Source: Kappaphycus alvarezii (Eukaryota; Rhodophyta; Florideophyceae; Gigartinales; Solieriaceae). Taken from it: a stretch of DNA of 64,000 nt. The notes beneath the pieces are model-generated. The model ran no database searches and had not been told where the DNA came from. It was given only the letters and a program-made list of their open reading frames with translations. The first letter of the stretch is position 1. Each line of letters begins with the position of its first letter. The stretch spans positions 124,001 through 188,000 of the forward strand of contig NADL03000675.1 of the NCBI GenBank assembly GCA_002205965.3, in the 5' to 3' direction. This document shows positions 51,880 to 62,591 of this stretch, piece after piece. The position numbers and the translations under genes are program-made.

Positions 51880-53577
51880 TTCCCAACGGTTTGGTCAATA
51901 TGTCTGCCTCGTTCTCCTCCGATGGGATGTACTTGACACTAACTTCTTTACCAGCCACCAAATATCATATACAATGCGCACGGACATCTATATGCTTCGA
52001 GCTTGCAAACGGGGTCTGTTCTGCCTCTTCTAAAGAGATTGCAGAGACATTGTCAGACTTTGGGGAGATAGGGCCCTTCATTGGTACCCTTGCCTCCTCT
52101 AGACATTTCCGAATCCATTCCAAGTTTTGTTCATCAACGGACATGTCACAGTATTCTGCCTCACAAGTAAAGAGAGCTACAGTATTCTGCTTTCCCGCAC
52201 CCCAGTGTACCGTTTCATTCGCAGTCTTAGAGAGGAAACCATTCATCGACTTACGATCCTCAGTGTCAGTAGTATAGTCCGAGTCCACGTACATGAAGAA
52301 CTCTTCTCTTTCAGACTCAAAGGCCAGACCTCATTTCATTTTCCCGCTCAGGTATCGCAGAATGCGTGTAGTGGCCTTAATATAGAAAGAAGTTGTGGCC
52401 TTTTGAAAGCGGGCTAGTATCAGAACGGCCACGAATATTTCCGGGCGAGTGCGAAGTGCCAAGTACAGAAGTAGGCCGATAATTTGCTCAAAGCACTTCT
52501 TATCGACAATGCATTTGTCAGGCTCCGCGTTCAGTCCAGAGAAGAATGACTCCACCATCGGGGTCGGCGCTGGATGGATATTGCCCATTTCAAATTTTCG
52601 CAGGACTCCTTCTGTATATTCTGTCTGGGAACAGTGCACGTGATTCACCTTCCCATCTATACTACGGCTCTATTGCAGACGCAACCCAAGGAACCACTTC
52701 ATGTCGCTATTCTCTCGGATTTTGTAGAACGACTTAAGCTGCTCAAAAGTCCGTTTCCGCTCTTCCAAAGTCTCTGGAAGTATCATCAAATCATCGAAAA
52801 AAACTAAGGTGACGGCAAAAGACGATACACTCTTCACCTGAAAGACAAATGATACGCTCAAGAGCTCTCGGAATCCCATTTTTTAAAGTCATCGCATAAT
52901 TTTTTATGCCATGCAAGATGTGGTCCGTAAGGGGCCTTTTTCAACTTGTACATCCAACAGGGTAATCGGAGCATACCTCGAGCGGACCACACCCACACGT
53001 CCTTCTCCAATACTCCGTTCAAGAAGGCCGTCTATACATCGATTTGGGTAGAAAACCTTCCGAGACAGACAGCAATTTAAAAAAATATGCGAACCAACGA
53101 AAATTGCATGACGGGTGCGTACGTTTCAAATTAATCCTTCCCGAAGCGTTTATGATTGCCGTTTGCGACAATTCGATCCTTGAACCTCTCAACCTGATTA
53201 TGAGGGTCCGTTTTGACTTTGAGGATGATGTGATTTGGCAACAGTTTTGCACTGGAATCAGGAGCTTGCTCCCACGTATCGATCTCTTCGATGGAGTCAA
53301 ACTCATCCTCGATAGTCTTCTTCCATAGCTCCGGCTCGTTGAAAGTGGCTTTTAAGGTCCCTGAGACTGTAGGGTCACCCATCGTCATTATTTCAACGTG
53401 ATCAGAGGTGGCAGCCATGTATGCAGACGTTCCGCTTGGTACATACTTTGAGGGCGGCTTCCGATTACGGCGAGGGTAAAGATGGGTCCGCTTCAAATGC
53501 TCAGTTGTGTTGCCACTGCGAGAACCGTTCATTTCTTCATGGCCCATCTCAATACCTTCAGATATGCTTTCAGCCAT
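51880..53577 (-). pseudogene. Copia reverse transcriptase and RNase H
   Basis: Minus order: the region before RT (LKRTHLYPRRNRKPPSKYVP), the RT opening WKKTIEDEFDSIEEIDTWEQ, the catalytic block VTLVFFDDLMILPETLEERK (the family's YVDD is FFDD here), DMKWFLGLRLQ, then MGNIHPAPTPMVESFFSGLN and CFEQIIGLLLYLALRTRPEI. The RNase H begins MYVDSDYTTDTEDRKSMNGF with CEAEYCDMS and SKHIDVRAHCI. Four or more frame changes separate these blocks. Confidence 0.88.
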
Positions 53578-53879
53578 GTGTTTGTGCCCTTCATCTTCGC
53601 CATCATCATCATTGTTGTTATGATCGCCGTCATGAACACCATCTTAATCATCATAACTATTTTATTTTCCTTGGAGCTCTGTTGAGGCTTCACTTGACGT
53701 GCTACCTTGGCTATGATCCTTCTAATTGTCATCCGGAGACAGCTCTTCGTCCATGAATACCTCGATATTAGCAGCCCTTGGGAACTGTCACTCACCGAAT
53801 GTTACCTGCAGAGACTCCAGGATTGACGGGTTTTCATCCTCCATAGTAACTAGCATTATGTAAACTACGTGATCTATAA

Positions 53880-55400
53880 TTTCGACCATTAATCCTTACC
53901 GAGCTCTAGGTTCTGGTTTTGAACCAGTCGGGAGGCGAAGAAAAAATGCCAGACAGCAAAAACCCGAGTATACTTTAGCGATGGACGCTGACTGTATAAT
54001 ATCTGGAACGGAGGAATGCCAGATGCTGAGTGGGGAACTTTGTTTCGTACGAAGTCCACAAGATGCATTGCAAATGGCCACAAACATAGGGGAAAGTGAG
54101 CCTAGATGAGCATAGATCTCGCAGTATCTACAAGAGTTCGGTTAACCCTTTCCGTAATTGGGTTGGGCTCTGGTGTGTACGGCGGGGAAAACGACTTGGC
54201 CATCTCCCCCACGAAGTCGTAGCGAATATTCTGGTCTTTTTCGCCACTGTCATAGTGCATCTCCTTGTTGATTGCCCATTCTTCGGAAAACTATGATTCA
54301 CTTACAGATTTTACATTCAACTTGCTCATATGTGACCTCGTTGCCCTCCTGAATGCTGAAGAACTCCTTAAACACCGTGGGTGCGTCTCCTTTGCGCACT
54401 ATGAATCCAACAAAAGCATACCTGGAATGTTCATCTTGGAAGGTAGCCACATATTTAAACCCGTCTGGATACGGAGGTTGTAGTGGACCAACAATGTCGG
54501 AGTGTAAGACATCGCCAATATTCTTCGCTAGTCGGAATTTACCTTTGAACGGAAGCTTACGGGCTTTCCTAAATCGACAATATAGGCAAACTGATTCAAT
54601 TTTAACAATAGCAAGAACACCCTGCGTATGCTTGTGAACAATATGAAGATCGCTGCTATTGATGTGAGCCAGCTGGCGATGTCACAGCTCCGCATTGCTC
54701 CCACTAGATGTATTTACGGGTATTTCGTTTGAGACAGTCGCAGTATCGAATTTATTCGGATTGGGAAGCGCATATAATCCACTTGCGGTATCTCAGAAGC
54801 TGTACCCAATAAGAATATCGTTCGTTGGATAACGCAGTACAACACTTATTTTCGGAACTCGGAGAAAATTCCATCGTCTGCCAGCTTCCCGATGGACACA
54901 AGATTGTATCCGAGACCAGGTAGGTGCATTATACAACCGAACAAATGCGTGCTCGAGCTTCACCAGTACATCTCCCATTCTCGAAATGACAACAGTCTAT
55001 TTTTCAGCGAGAGTAACCGTGCGCTTATCGCATTCCTGAATGTATCCCAGAACTAATGAAGCTTCAGAGTGGAACACGTGAGAGGTAGCTCCGCTGTCAA
55101 GATACTTGTTGTAGTCTTTCGGAGGTATAATTGTAGTGTACTCCTCCGTCGTCTGTTTTGTAGTACAGTTGACGGCCCCTGTGAGCTCCACCTTTTTCTT
55201 TTCTTCCCCATTTGAACTACCTGAAGATCTGTTCTGCGGTTGTTCTCAGGCCTCATTTGTCACCATCACACGTTCCTTCATCTTTCCAGTCAACTTATTG
55301 TCAGGGTTGTCCGGGTTCACGTAGCAATTGGTTTCGGTGCGTCCTTTCCTTCCACAGAACTCACATTTTGAAACCTGTCTAGCAGACGAGCTTCCTAGTC
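53880..55400 (-). pseudogene. Copia zinc knuckle, protease and integrase
   Basis: CEFCGRKGRTETNC at about 55330-55380 is a gag knuckle. The protease active site is YLDSGATSHVF (about 55075-55110). The integrase region (about 54720 down to 53890) is heavily disrupted but keeps QLAHINSS-like HHCC surroundings, copia-type spacing and the closing AICNASCGLRTKQ-to-WHSSVPDIIQ stretch. Confidence 0.75.
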
Positions 55401-55570
55401 TTCCGGATTGAAGGTCATTCGCAAAAGCATGAGAAACGGTATCGATGTTAACGGACTCGTCGGAACTGCCACTCTCATCAACTCCTTGTGAGTGCGATGT
55501 CTGTCCGCTTTTTGATTTAAGTCCAAGATTGCGACGATAATTGTACTCTGAGAAACCCTCAGCGTTATAC

Positions 55571-56172
55571 TCATAGATGAGAGTTGTAGAGATATACTCT
55601 CAAGTGATTTCCGCGGCGTCTTTCGTTCGAAAAGCTGCCGCAATAGTTTCCAGTGCACAGGCAGGATCGATGGATGCAAGAAGCAGGAGCCTTGTAAGTT
55701 TCGGGGATCACGGCTTCCTTGCCCATGAACTCAAGTTGGCTGAAGAGAGCAATGTACTCGTCAATGTACTTGGCCATGTCTTTATTGACGTAGCGCATCA
55801 GGAATAATTGTGCCTGCACGGCGATTCTAGACACTGTCCGATTTGATGCGTAGCGAGCGTCGAGAAGCTGGAGCATTCTGGCGGGGTCGTCTTTTTCATT
55901 GGAAATGAAGCGGAGAGGAGAGTTGCCTAGTGCGGAGATGATGATTCCGGAAGCCTTCTCTTGCTTTGATGCGATATTGAGCTTCTCTGCATCGGTAAAT
56001 CTCTCCTTGGCGTCAGAAGTGGCCGGCATCGGGTTCGATACGACTACATTCCAGAGAGCCTTGAATTGCATGCGGCTCGAAGAGGCAAGCGCAGCAGATC
56101 GTAGTTTTCACCCCTCCTCCCATGGAAGCGGAGAATCTTCATAGACTTTCCCGAGTCGTCTGAGTCAGACAT
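55571..56172 (-). pseudogene. Copia gag
   Basis: The ATG at 56172 gives SGKSMKILRFHGRRGENYDL; the frame changes near 56090 into MQFKALWNVVVSNPMPATSD, ASGIIISALGNSPLRFI, ARMLQLLDARYASNRTVSRI and MAKYIDEYIALFSQLEFMGK. This is the UBN2-type capsid of copia elements. The frame change again fits one missing base. Confidence 0.85.
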
Positions 56173-56451
56173 GATGTATTCGGCGATTTTTCTGAGAACG
56201 ACTGTGGGTTGATATAAATGTAGAGATGAACTCAACAGTTTAGCCTCGTGGCAGATGGGTCCTCAACATTTTTACGTCCTGGCAGACAAACTACTCTGTT
56301 TAGAGCCTTCTTGGGCTATTTAGGACAGAACTACACCGTTTATAGTCTTGGTGGACTTTCTTCTGTCTTCTTCGACTGATGGGGACGAAGATCCGGAAGA
56401 GCAAAGTTGATTGTTGACTCGGATAAAGCGTTGATATCCGGGCCCATAACC

Positions 56452-56807
56452 TAATAAGGTTGAATAAGTTTGAGTTGTCTCTTTACTTTACTCAACGAGG
56501 ATCATGCACTCAAGGTGCTCTACTTATACTATTTCAGACGGCATTCTGGGCAAATCACCCTCTGCTCCGAAATCCGTTAGCCCTAACTGGCTGCATTCAC
56601 TAGCCCTAGTATCTGTGAACCCGCCATTCCTCTTCTGTAAGTAAATTTGCAACTACTATAGATAACAGTAGGCAGATTCAGGGGTACAGTGGTTATGTGC
56701 CCTGCTCTCACTGTAAGCTTACAAAACCCTTATTATAATAAAATCAAACAATACTCCTGTGTGTACCCGCTCATAGTTCGGTGCTCTCGGACCTACTGTA
56801 CTCCACA
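56452..56807 (-). repeat. Copia 5' LTR
   Basis: 356 bp, the same length and ends as the LTR at 51455-51810, with scattered substitutions. Just inside it the minus strand reads GGTTATGGGCCCGGATATC, a possible primer-binding site, but it is not the initiator-Met match usual in copia elements. Confidence 0.88.
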
Positions 56808-56899
56808 AACATCAACAATGATGTTTTCTGCGGTTTTTACGCTAGTCAACTACTGTGATTTAGATCGCTTTATGGTATTTTTCTAATATTTAGCTCTTT

Positions 56900-57740
56900 T
56901 TTAATTTTCCTTCAAACTCGAAGTTTGTGGCCCTGAAGACGCCTGTCATACTTACTACTTACGAGGCATTATGTAAACTATGGAATGGCCAGGGCGGACC
57001 ATGAAGAAACAATTAAATTCATTCTCTAGGGCCTCTGATCTTCCATTTTTGACTCTATCGTGGTACTCACGTGAAGGGCCCCTGGATCTGGAGCTAAGTC
57101 CATTCCTTTCAACGGATATAGCGATGTTAACAAGTTCTTCCTCTTCTTCTATGGCAACGAAGTGATGGCCGGGAAGTCCAGTGAAGAGAAGGAATTATCC
57201 CTCCCTGGACACCTAGATGGACCTGCATTTGAGTTCTACTATGATTCCTTCGCAACCCAAGGAGAGCCGATCAAGGATGCCAAGGACAACGGCGTTATCA
57301 ACGAGAAGGTCTTCGAACGTTTCGCTGAGGACTAAATGCCCCAGGACGCCATCCATCAAGCGCTGGAAATCGGTCTCGAAATTGAAGACATGCAGTACTG
57401 AGATCCTTTAAGGAAGCAGAGCGTTTGTACGAGAAGGGTAGTTTTGATAATGTCGCAAGATTCGGGTCACTCCAGACTGCTGCATGCTGACATGAGCATT
57501 TTCAGCAGTTCCTGTCGTTCCGAGTGCCGAAGAATCACGCCGATCTATTGAAGGCTGTAAAGGACTTTCACGTGAATCTGAATGCTTTCTCCGGTTCCAC
57601 GTCTCACATTATGGAAGTACCGCCGGCAAGACTCTTAAACATAGAGGATAAGGTGGATGCCCTTGTCGAACGTACAAAAAGCGTAGATCATGGCACCTTT
57701 CCACAAAGGAAACCCACCTGGATGTAGGAGACACTCCACC
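56900..57740 (+). pseudogene. LTR-retrotransposon gag-like fragment
   Basis: The plus strand reads FNGYSDVNKFFLFFYGNEVM, AGKSSEEKELSLPGHLDGPA, FEFYYDSFA, VFERFAED, then in another frame SFRVPKNHADLLKAVKDFHV and GSTSHIMEVPPARLLNIEDK. The F-x-G-x-x-DV opening and the LPGHLDG-AF-Y block are typical of Ty3-type gag in algae. Two stops and a frameshift break it. Confidence 0.6.
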
Positions 57741-58235
57741 ACGGAGGTAGCCTGGTTTACGCTGTTTCCCAAAAATTGAAACAACACGGTATTTAAAGCA
57801 CTGACCAGAGCCTTCCCAGTAAACTTTGAGGCATCTAACCCACCACTGCGAAATGTATACTTTGCGCACACAACCTTGAAGCACACACCAGTACAGGAGC
57901 AATATCAAATGGCGCTTCCCTCTCCCTCTTGTATCATGCAGCAAACGCGTCACGCGTCTTCAGTCCTCCCGCCGCTTAATTGCGATCACAGGGGTAAACC
58001 TCATGGACCTACCCGCAGGTGATGTTGAAAATATATTCGCAAACTCAAAAGAGGGGGGGACTTGGGGTGCATTACTGATTAGAGATGTAGGACGATTATT
58101 TGCCGAGGCGGGGGGAGCAGATCTGTGTATTGGAGGGTCTGAATAGGAGACAGTCAGGCGGGACCTTCTCATAAGGCAGGTGGAAGACCAGCCGTCACAC
58201 ACGTCGCGTTAGACGAACCCGTCGCCGCAGCGTGT
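57741..58235. other. No gene seen
   Basis: About 500 bp between the gag fragment and the RLE element. Only non-ATG shadow ORFs occur. Confidence 0.45.
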
Positions 58236-59069
58236 CTATGCATGAGGACGGATCGCATCCGCCGGAAGGTCTCCATGGGTCACTCGGCGACATGCCTGGG
58301 CACGTCTGTCAGCACCGCGAATGCCTGGGGATGCCAGCCTCAAAGAGTGGATATTGGCACTGGGATCAGTCGGGACTTGGCAGACGTAGTGATAAACTCT
58401 TGATACCTTCTGAACTTTGACGTTTTCGCGGCGTTCACAGTTATCAAGGGGTTGAAACATCGGGCCGTGTGTTTCAGGTAGAAAATGGATTCACGAGTGC
58501 GGTGGTGGTAAATGTTTATGTGTTGTGCGGAGGGTATTCATAAATTAACTACGGATGCGGGCGGCGGGTGGAACCTGTCGCGCCTGCATTACTTGGAGAC
58601 CAAACGCAAAACGGGTAACGAAGTCGCGGAGCTCCCGTTGAGGGGAGGAACGACGAGTCTAGCGTAGAAGAAGTCTGTCCCTCCGGTGCTCCCTATAGCC
58701 CTGATATCTGGCTTCGTGCGATGTTGGCCATTTGGACGGGCTCCATGACTGGGTGCCCGGGTGCCCGGCGGCCTTTGCCAAGTCCGACGTGAGAATTGTA
58801 ACCTGGCGGTCGTTACGATCGATCCGCTCTCGGCCGTGCAAGCAGTGCTGACCTAAGATGTCCAAGGTTTCTGGGCAGTTGCTCCCGGTGCATGGGATGT
58901 TAGGAGCAAAAAGCGGTACCTGACAGTACTGAAACCAGACCGACAAAGCTTTGGGATCAATGTGTAAACTCATCGCTGCCGCGGCTTTTCTGGATCCCCG
59001 CGCCGCTGCCGGCACGCTTGGCCGCTCTATCTTACCGGTTTCCGTACAAGCGCTCAATACATACGACAA
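58236..59069 (-). mobile_element. R2-like RLE retroelement 3' part (lineage B), with nested insertion
   Basis: Minus order: SVWFQYCQVPLFAPNIPC, a CCHC knuckle (CTGSNCPETLDILGQHCLHG), RIDRNDRQVTILTSDLAKAA, then frame-shifted RPDI-R-AI sequence near 58700. The C-terminal homology (matching FNPLTSLNTAKTSKFRR of the plus copy) resumes at about 58470-58240. Between them, 58513-58655 is a copy of the repeat at 2250-2400, so another element inserted here. Confidence 0.72.
58513..58655 (+). repeat. Dispersed repeat shared with 2250-2400
   Basis: TGTGCGGAG.GTATTCA.A.AT.AACTACG, then GGCGGCGGGTG and CTTGGAG.C.AAACGCAAA.CG.GTAACGAAGT.GCG are shared in order with 2262-2375. It is nested in the minus-strand RLE element. 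Confidence 0.75.
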
Positions 59070-59149
59070 CGCGGTAGTCGCCTATAGAGAGCGCTCCACT
59101 TGTCCGCAATTGAGGTGGTTCCGTTCAGTAACTTTTGCGCTAAGAACCC

Positions 59150-60110
59150 ACCCTGACAAAAGAAACTGACAAACACAATTGACGAGGCGGCACAGGAACG
59201 CTTACCGCTTGGCGACAGTGGGAGACAAGCTTTACTGTCGTCAATGGGCCTCCCCAGTGCTAAACGATGGATATAGTGTGCACTATGTCCGGGCCTTAAC
59301 ACACATCGATGCGAAGGCTTTCTCTGTCTGGTTTCAATGTTACTGTCAACTACCACTCTTCGCTCTAAACACCCTGTGCCCCAAGGGCAAATGCTCGGAC
59401 AAACTCGACATCTTCGGCGTTCACCTCATTCAATGCTTGCACGGACGAGAGAGGATCGACCGCCATGACCGCCAAGTGACAATTCTCACGTCTGACTTAG
59501 CAAAGTTCCTCCCCATTACTATGTCGGCACACCTTTTTGAGTCGATTGTGGTTGTCTGGAAAACTTTATGGTAGATTGAATATATCTTCCAACAGTAAAA
59601 ACTCCCAAAACTTCCCCCTTAGCAAAGGCCGCTCGGCACCCAGTCGTGAAGCCCCGCCCCAACGGCCAACATCGCACGAGGCCGGATATCACCGCCATTG
59701 GAGATGGCAAGGAACGAACTTTTTCGACGTCACATTCGTAAACCCACTTGCCCATTCAAACGCACGGGTCCATTGCTTCAACCCCTTGACATCTTTGAAC
59801 ACCGCGAAAACATCCAAGTTCAGAAGGTATCTACAGTTCATCACCACGAATGCTACGTCCCGACTGATCCCAGTGCCAATATCCACTCTTGGACGGTGGC
59901 ACCCCGACGCATTTTAGGTGGCAAGATACGTGGCCGTTAGAGCCACGGAGACCTTCGGTCAGGTGCGATCTGCCCTCATGCAAAGACATGCTGTGTCGAC
60001 GGTTTATCCAATGCAACATGCCTTACGGCTGGCCTCACGCCTTACGGCTGGCCTCACGCCAGTCCTGTAAGGCCGTCTGCCTCATTCCGTCTCCAATGCT
60101 TAGACCTGCC
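59150..60110 (+). mobile_element. R2-like RLE retroelement 3' part (lineage B)
   Basis: Plus order: FSVWFQCYCQLPLFALNTLC, CCHC knuckle (CPKGKCSDKLDIFGVHLIQC), RIDRHDRQVTILTSDLAKF, an interrupting 80 bp (59510-59610), then the nuclease RPDITAIGDGKE and FFDVTFVNPLAHSNARVHCF, and the C-terminal SRLIPVPISTLGRWHPDAFQ. RPD plus DVTF gives the PD-(D/E)XK core with the Lys in GDGKE. It is in inverted orientation to the copy at 58236-59069 with about 80 bp between the coding starts. A 19 bp tandem duplication (CCTTACGGCTGGCCTCACG twice, 60020-60057) lies in its tail. Confidence 0.78.
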
Positions 60111-61260
60111 CACCACTGCCCGGTACGTAGCCGTTCCACATCCCTAAACTCAAAAGTGTCGAAAGCTATTGAGGTCTACGGCAGGTCTACAAGTTGAAGT
60201 CGAGCAATCAACTCCGATTTAGAGGTTCTGCACTACATTTTTTCTGATCGTAGCTAGCCTACCGGCCAAGAACCGAACAATTCGTCTCCCAGTATGGCAG
60301 CAGGCCTGCTTCAATCTTCAGTTACGCATCTCAGTTCCTCGCGCAATATGAGGCGGTGACTGAAGTATAGGTCGCAGAGTAGGTCGCAGCGTGGGAGAAG
60401 CATGAGTCGCATCAGCAATAGGGTTGTTGGCGGGGGTAGCAGGGTGAGCGGGGTAGGGCAGAGTGTGGCAAGGAGGTTCGCATGGGCGTGGAGGGCTTGG
60501 ACCAAGGCGTAGCGGAAGTATGACGGGACCTCTGAGTGGAAGGTCGGGTTTTGGAGGCATGGGGCCATGTTAACCAGGCAGTGGTGGACGCCTTGGGAGG
60601 CGTGGGTGATGAGGTGCGCAGCGAGTGCAGGAAATGGGGCACTATGTAGCTGGAGGACCGGGAGTTGGAAGGAAAGTAGCGGAGAGGGCACGGATAATGG
60701 CAAGGAGGTAGGGCTTCTGGACATAGATGACAGCCCAGCGGCCCAAGCACGGAATACCGAGGTGGGGCGGTCGATAGTTGTGGGCTACAGCTGCCCCGAT
60801 TAGGAGGATGCGGAAGTATTTCTAGGAGGTGAAGGAGACAGAGTGGTCATTGGATGGGGCAACGGCGGCGGAAGAAATACGGGTTGGACGCAGTTCGGGG
60901 CGACCGACGTGGAGATTGAAGGTGCGGATCTTCCGCAAAGACGCGGACACTGATTGCATTTGGAGGGCGGCGTTGGGGGAGGGGATTGGAGGCAGAAGCG
61001 CTTAGCAAAGCCACTGTGGCGGGTTGTTCGAACAGGGGGTGGTGGCGGGAGACTCCGTGGCTCCGGGGGGAGGGGAAAGGCCCACGGATTACTGTCCAAA
61101 TACTGGCACCATCGACCCCGAAAAATCGCCCGACGTCCGTACCGCACGTGCCTCCCTTCACCCTCCCGAAACTCATGGTTTATGCCAAGGCGCGCACATT
61201 CTGCGAGGATCACCTTTGGGACGCTTAAGCCAACCCCCCCGACCACAGCGCCACGGCGAT
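60111..61260. other. Repeat-derived sequence with no firm assignment
   Basis: GC-rich region with long Pro-rich minus-strand ORFs (60311-60724 and 60800-61393) that look compositional. It adjoins the lineage A fragment downstream and may hold its degraded upstream part, but I see no RT box. Confidence 0.4.
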
Positions 61261-61269
61261 TCACCGACG

Positions 61270-62110
61270 CGCTCGCGGCAACTCCCTTCTCTCCCCTAGC
61301 CCCTCCGCTTTCCGTACTGGCCAACCCTTGGCCACCTCCAAGGCCCGCAACGATTTCTGGCCAGTTATTCGGCGCCGACACTTCGACCTTCACACTTACA
61401 AGGCCCCGGTAGCCCGATCCGATGGCATCATTGCTGTGCCCCGAGGGATCCGTGAGGTAATCACACCTCGATCTGCAAGTCTGGCGCTGGCGTTGTGCAC
61501 TGTGACAACACCATTCAGAGTCTATTCACCAGCCATGTTTTCAAGTCCGCCGCTCTCGCATGTCAACAAGGGGCTCCCTTCCTCCTGGCTGGCACCGCCG
61601 ATCGCCCCGCTGACATTCTCGTCCAGCTCAGCCCCCCCCAATCCATGGTTCGCCTCCCGACAAGCCGACCGACTGCTTATGAAATTACAGTTCGCCCTAT
61701 TTTTGCCTCTGCTACCATGTGACATGCTGCGGAAAAATCCGCCAGTGCCGCTGAGCTCGCTGACGCCTCGAAACTTAAGATGTTTCAGCGGAGAGCGCAC
61801 GACGCACTCTTCCCTGAGGACGCCGAACCGTCCCCCACGTCCAGCAGCACTTTGTCCCGCTCGCATTTGATATCATTTGCGCGTTCTCTGCGCGTTCTCA
61901 ACGTGTCCTTGACGACGACTTTAAACGGATCTCTTTCCGCTCTGCTCGTCGATACTCCGTCGTCAAGGCCCAACTGTCGCAAGAGGTAAGTTTTGCGATT
62001 TAGTCCAGTAACACCGCTGGCGTTCTGTACTAGCCCGCATGGCGTGCCGCGGCGAGAACCAACATCCCCTCCTGGTATTTGTCGCCCAAGAAAGCTCATG
62101 AGAAAGTCGT
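61270..62110 (+). mobile_element. RLE retroelement fragment (lineage A)
   Basis: Plus frames read SKARNDFWPVIRRRHFDLHT, then SLFTSHVFKSAALACQQGAP, then the nuclease motifs ADRPADILVQL and AYEITVRPIF, then SKLKMFQRRAHDALF and a C-terminal LAFDIICAFSARSQRVLDDD. Frames change at least three times. This is the same order as the copies at 21856 and 31200. Confidence 0.7.
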
Positions 62111-62591
62111 AATCCCTGGCATAATTCTGCACTGCTACTACCCCGACCGGCCCCCTCAAAAATTATGCTACAGACCCCCGCTAGTAGACACTATCTAGTC
62201 AACGAAATACGGTAACAGAAAGCATTGGAAAGGCGCATTTACAGTAAAAGACTGTAACCGCGGAGTCAGCCTGCTCAACTTACGTAGAGCATAAAGAATT
62301 CATTTTGTAATTCAAAATATCAGAAATTATCCAACACAGCTGGCTCTTAAATCTCCGAGTGGCATTTTGATTGGTAGGGTTTGTTTGAAGACAAGCCTGC
62401 AATTTCAGATGCATTTGAGGCTCAAGTCTTAAGCTCTTCCATTCCTCGAATTGCTTGCTAAACGTTTATTGATATTCATTAGTGGGTCGCCCGGTATATA
62501 GCACGGTTTTTGACCACTTCGCCGCAGGCTGCGTGAACTCTTTGTCAACAAACTCGCCGCTCCTCCAGAATTTTCTCCTACGATCCTAGTC
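62111..62591. promoter_or_regulatory. Phycoerythrin gamma upstream region with inverted TTACAGT/ACTGTAA pair
   Basis: 480 bp without a gene. TTACAGT-AAAAG-ACTGTAA at 62239-62257 is a perfect inverted pair of the motif, 335-353 bp before the ATG at 62592. Confidence 0.5.

Larger units (their letters stand above)
51455..56807 (-). mobile_element. Complete-length Ty1/copia retrotransposon
   Basis: Two 356 bp LTRs flank a 4.6 kb interior read on the minus strand with gag, zinc knuckle, protease, integrase, reverse transcriptase and RNase H in copia order (integrase before RT). Total 5353 bp. The LTRs begin TGTGGAGTACAGTAGG on the minus strand and end ATTCAACCTTATTA. No clear 5 bp target duplication is visible outside. 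The coding frames are broken in many places, so it is inactive. Confidence 0.9.

Noticed and set aside
60311..61393. Long Pro-rich minus-strand ORFs
   Set aside because: High GC makes long open frames cheap; the recognisable RLE motifs nearby are on the plus strand.
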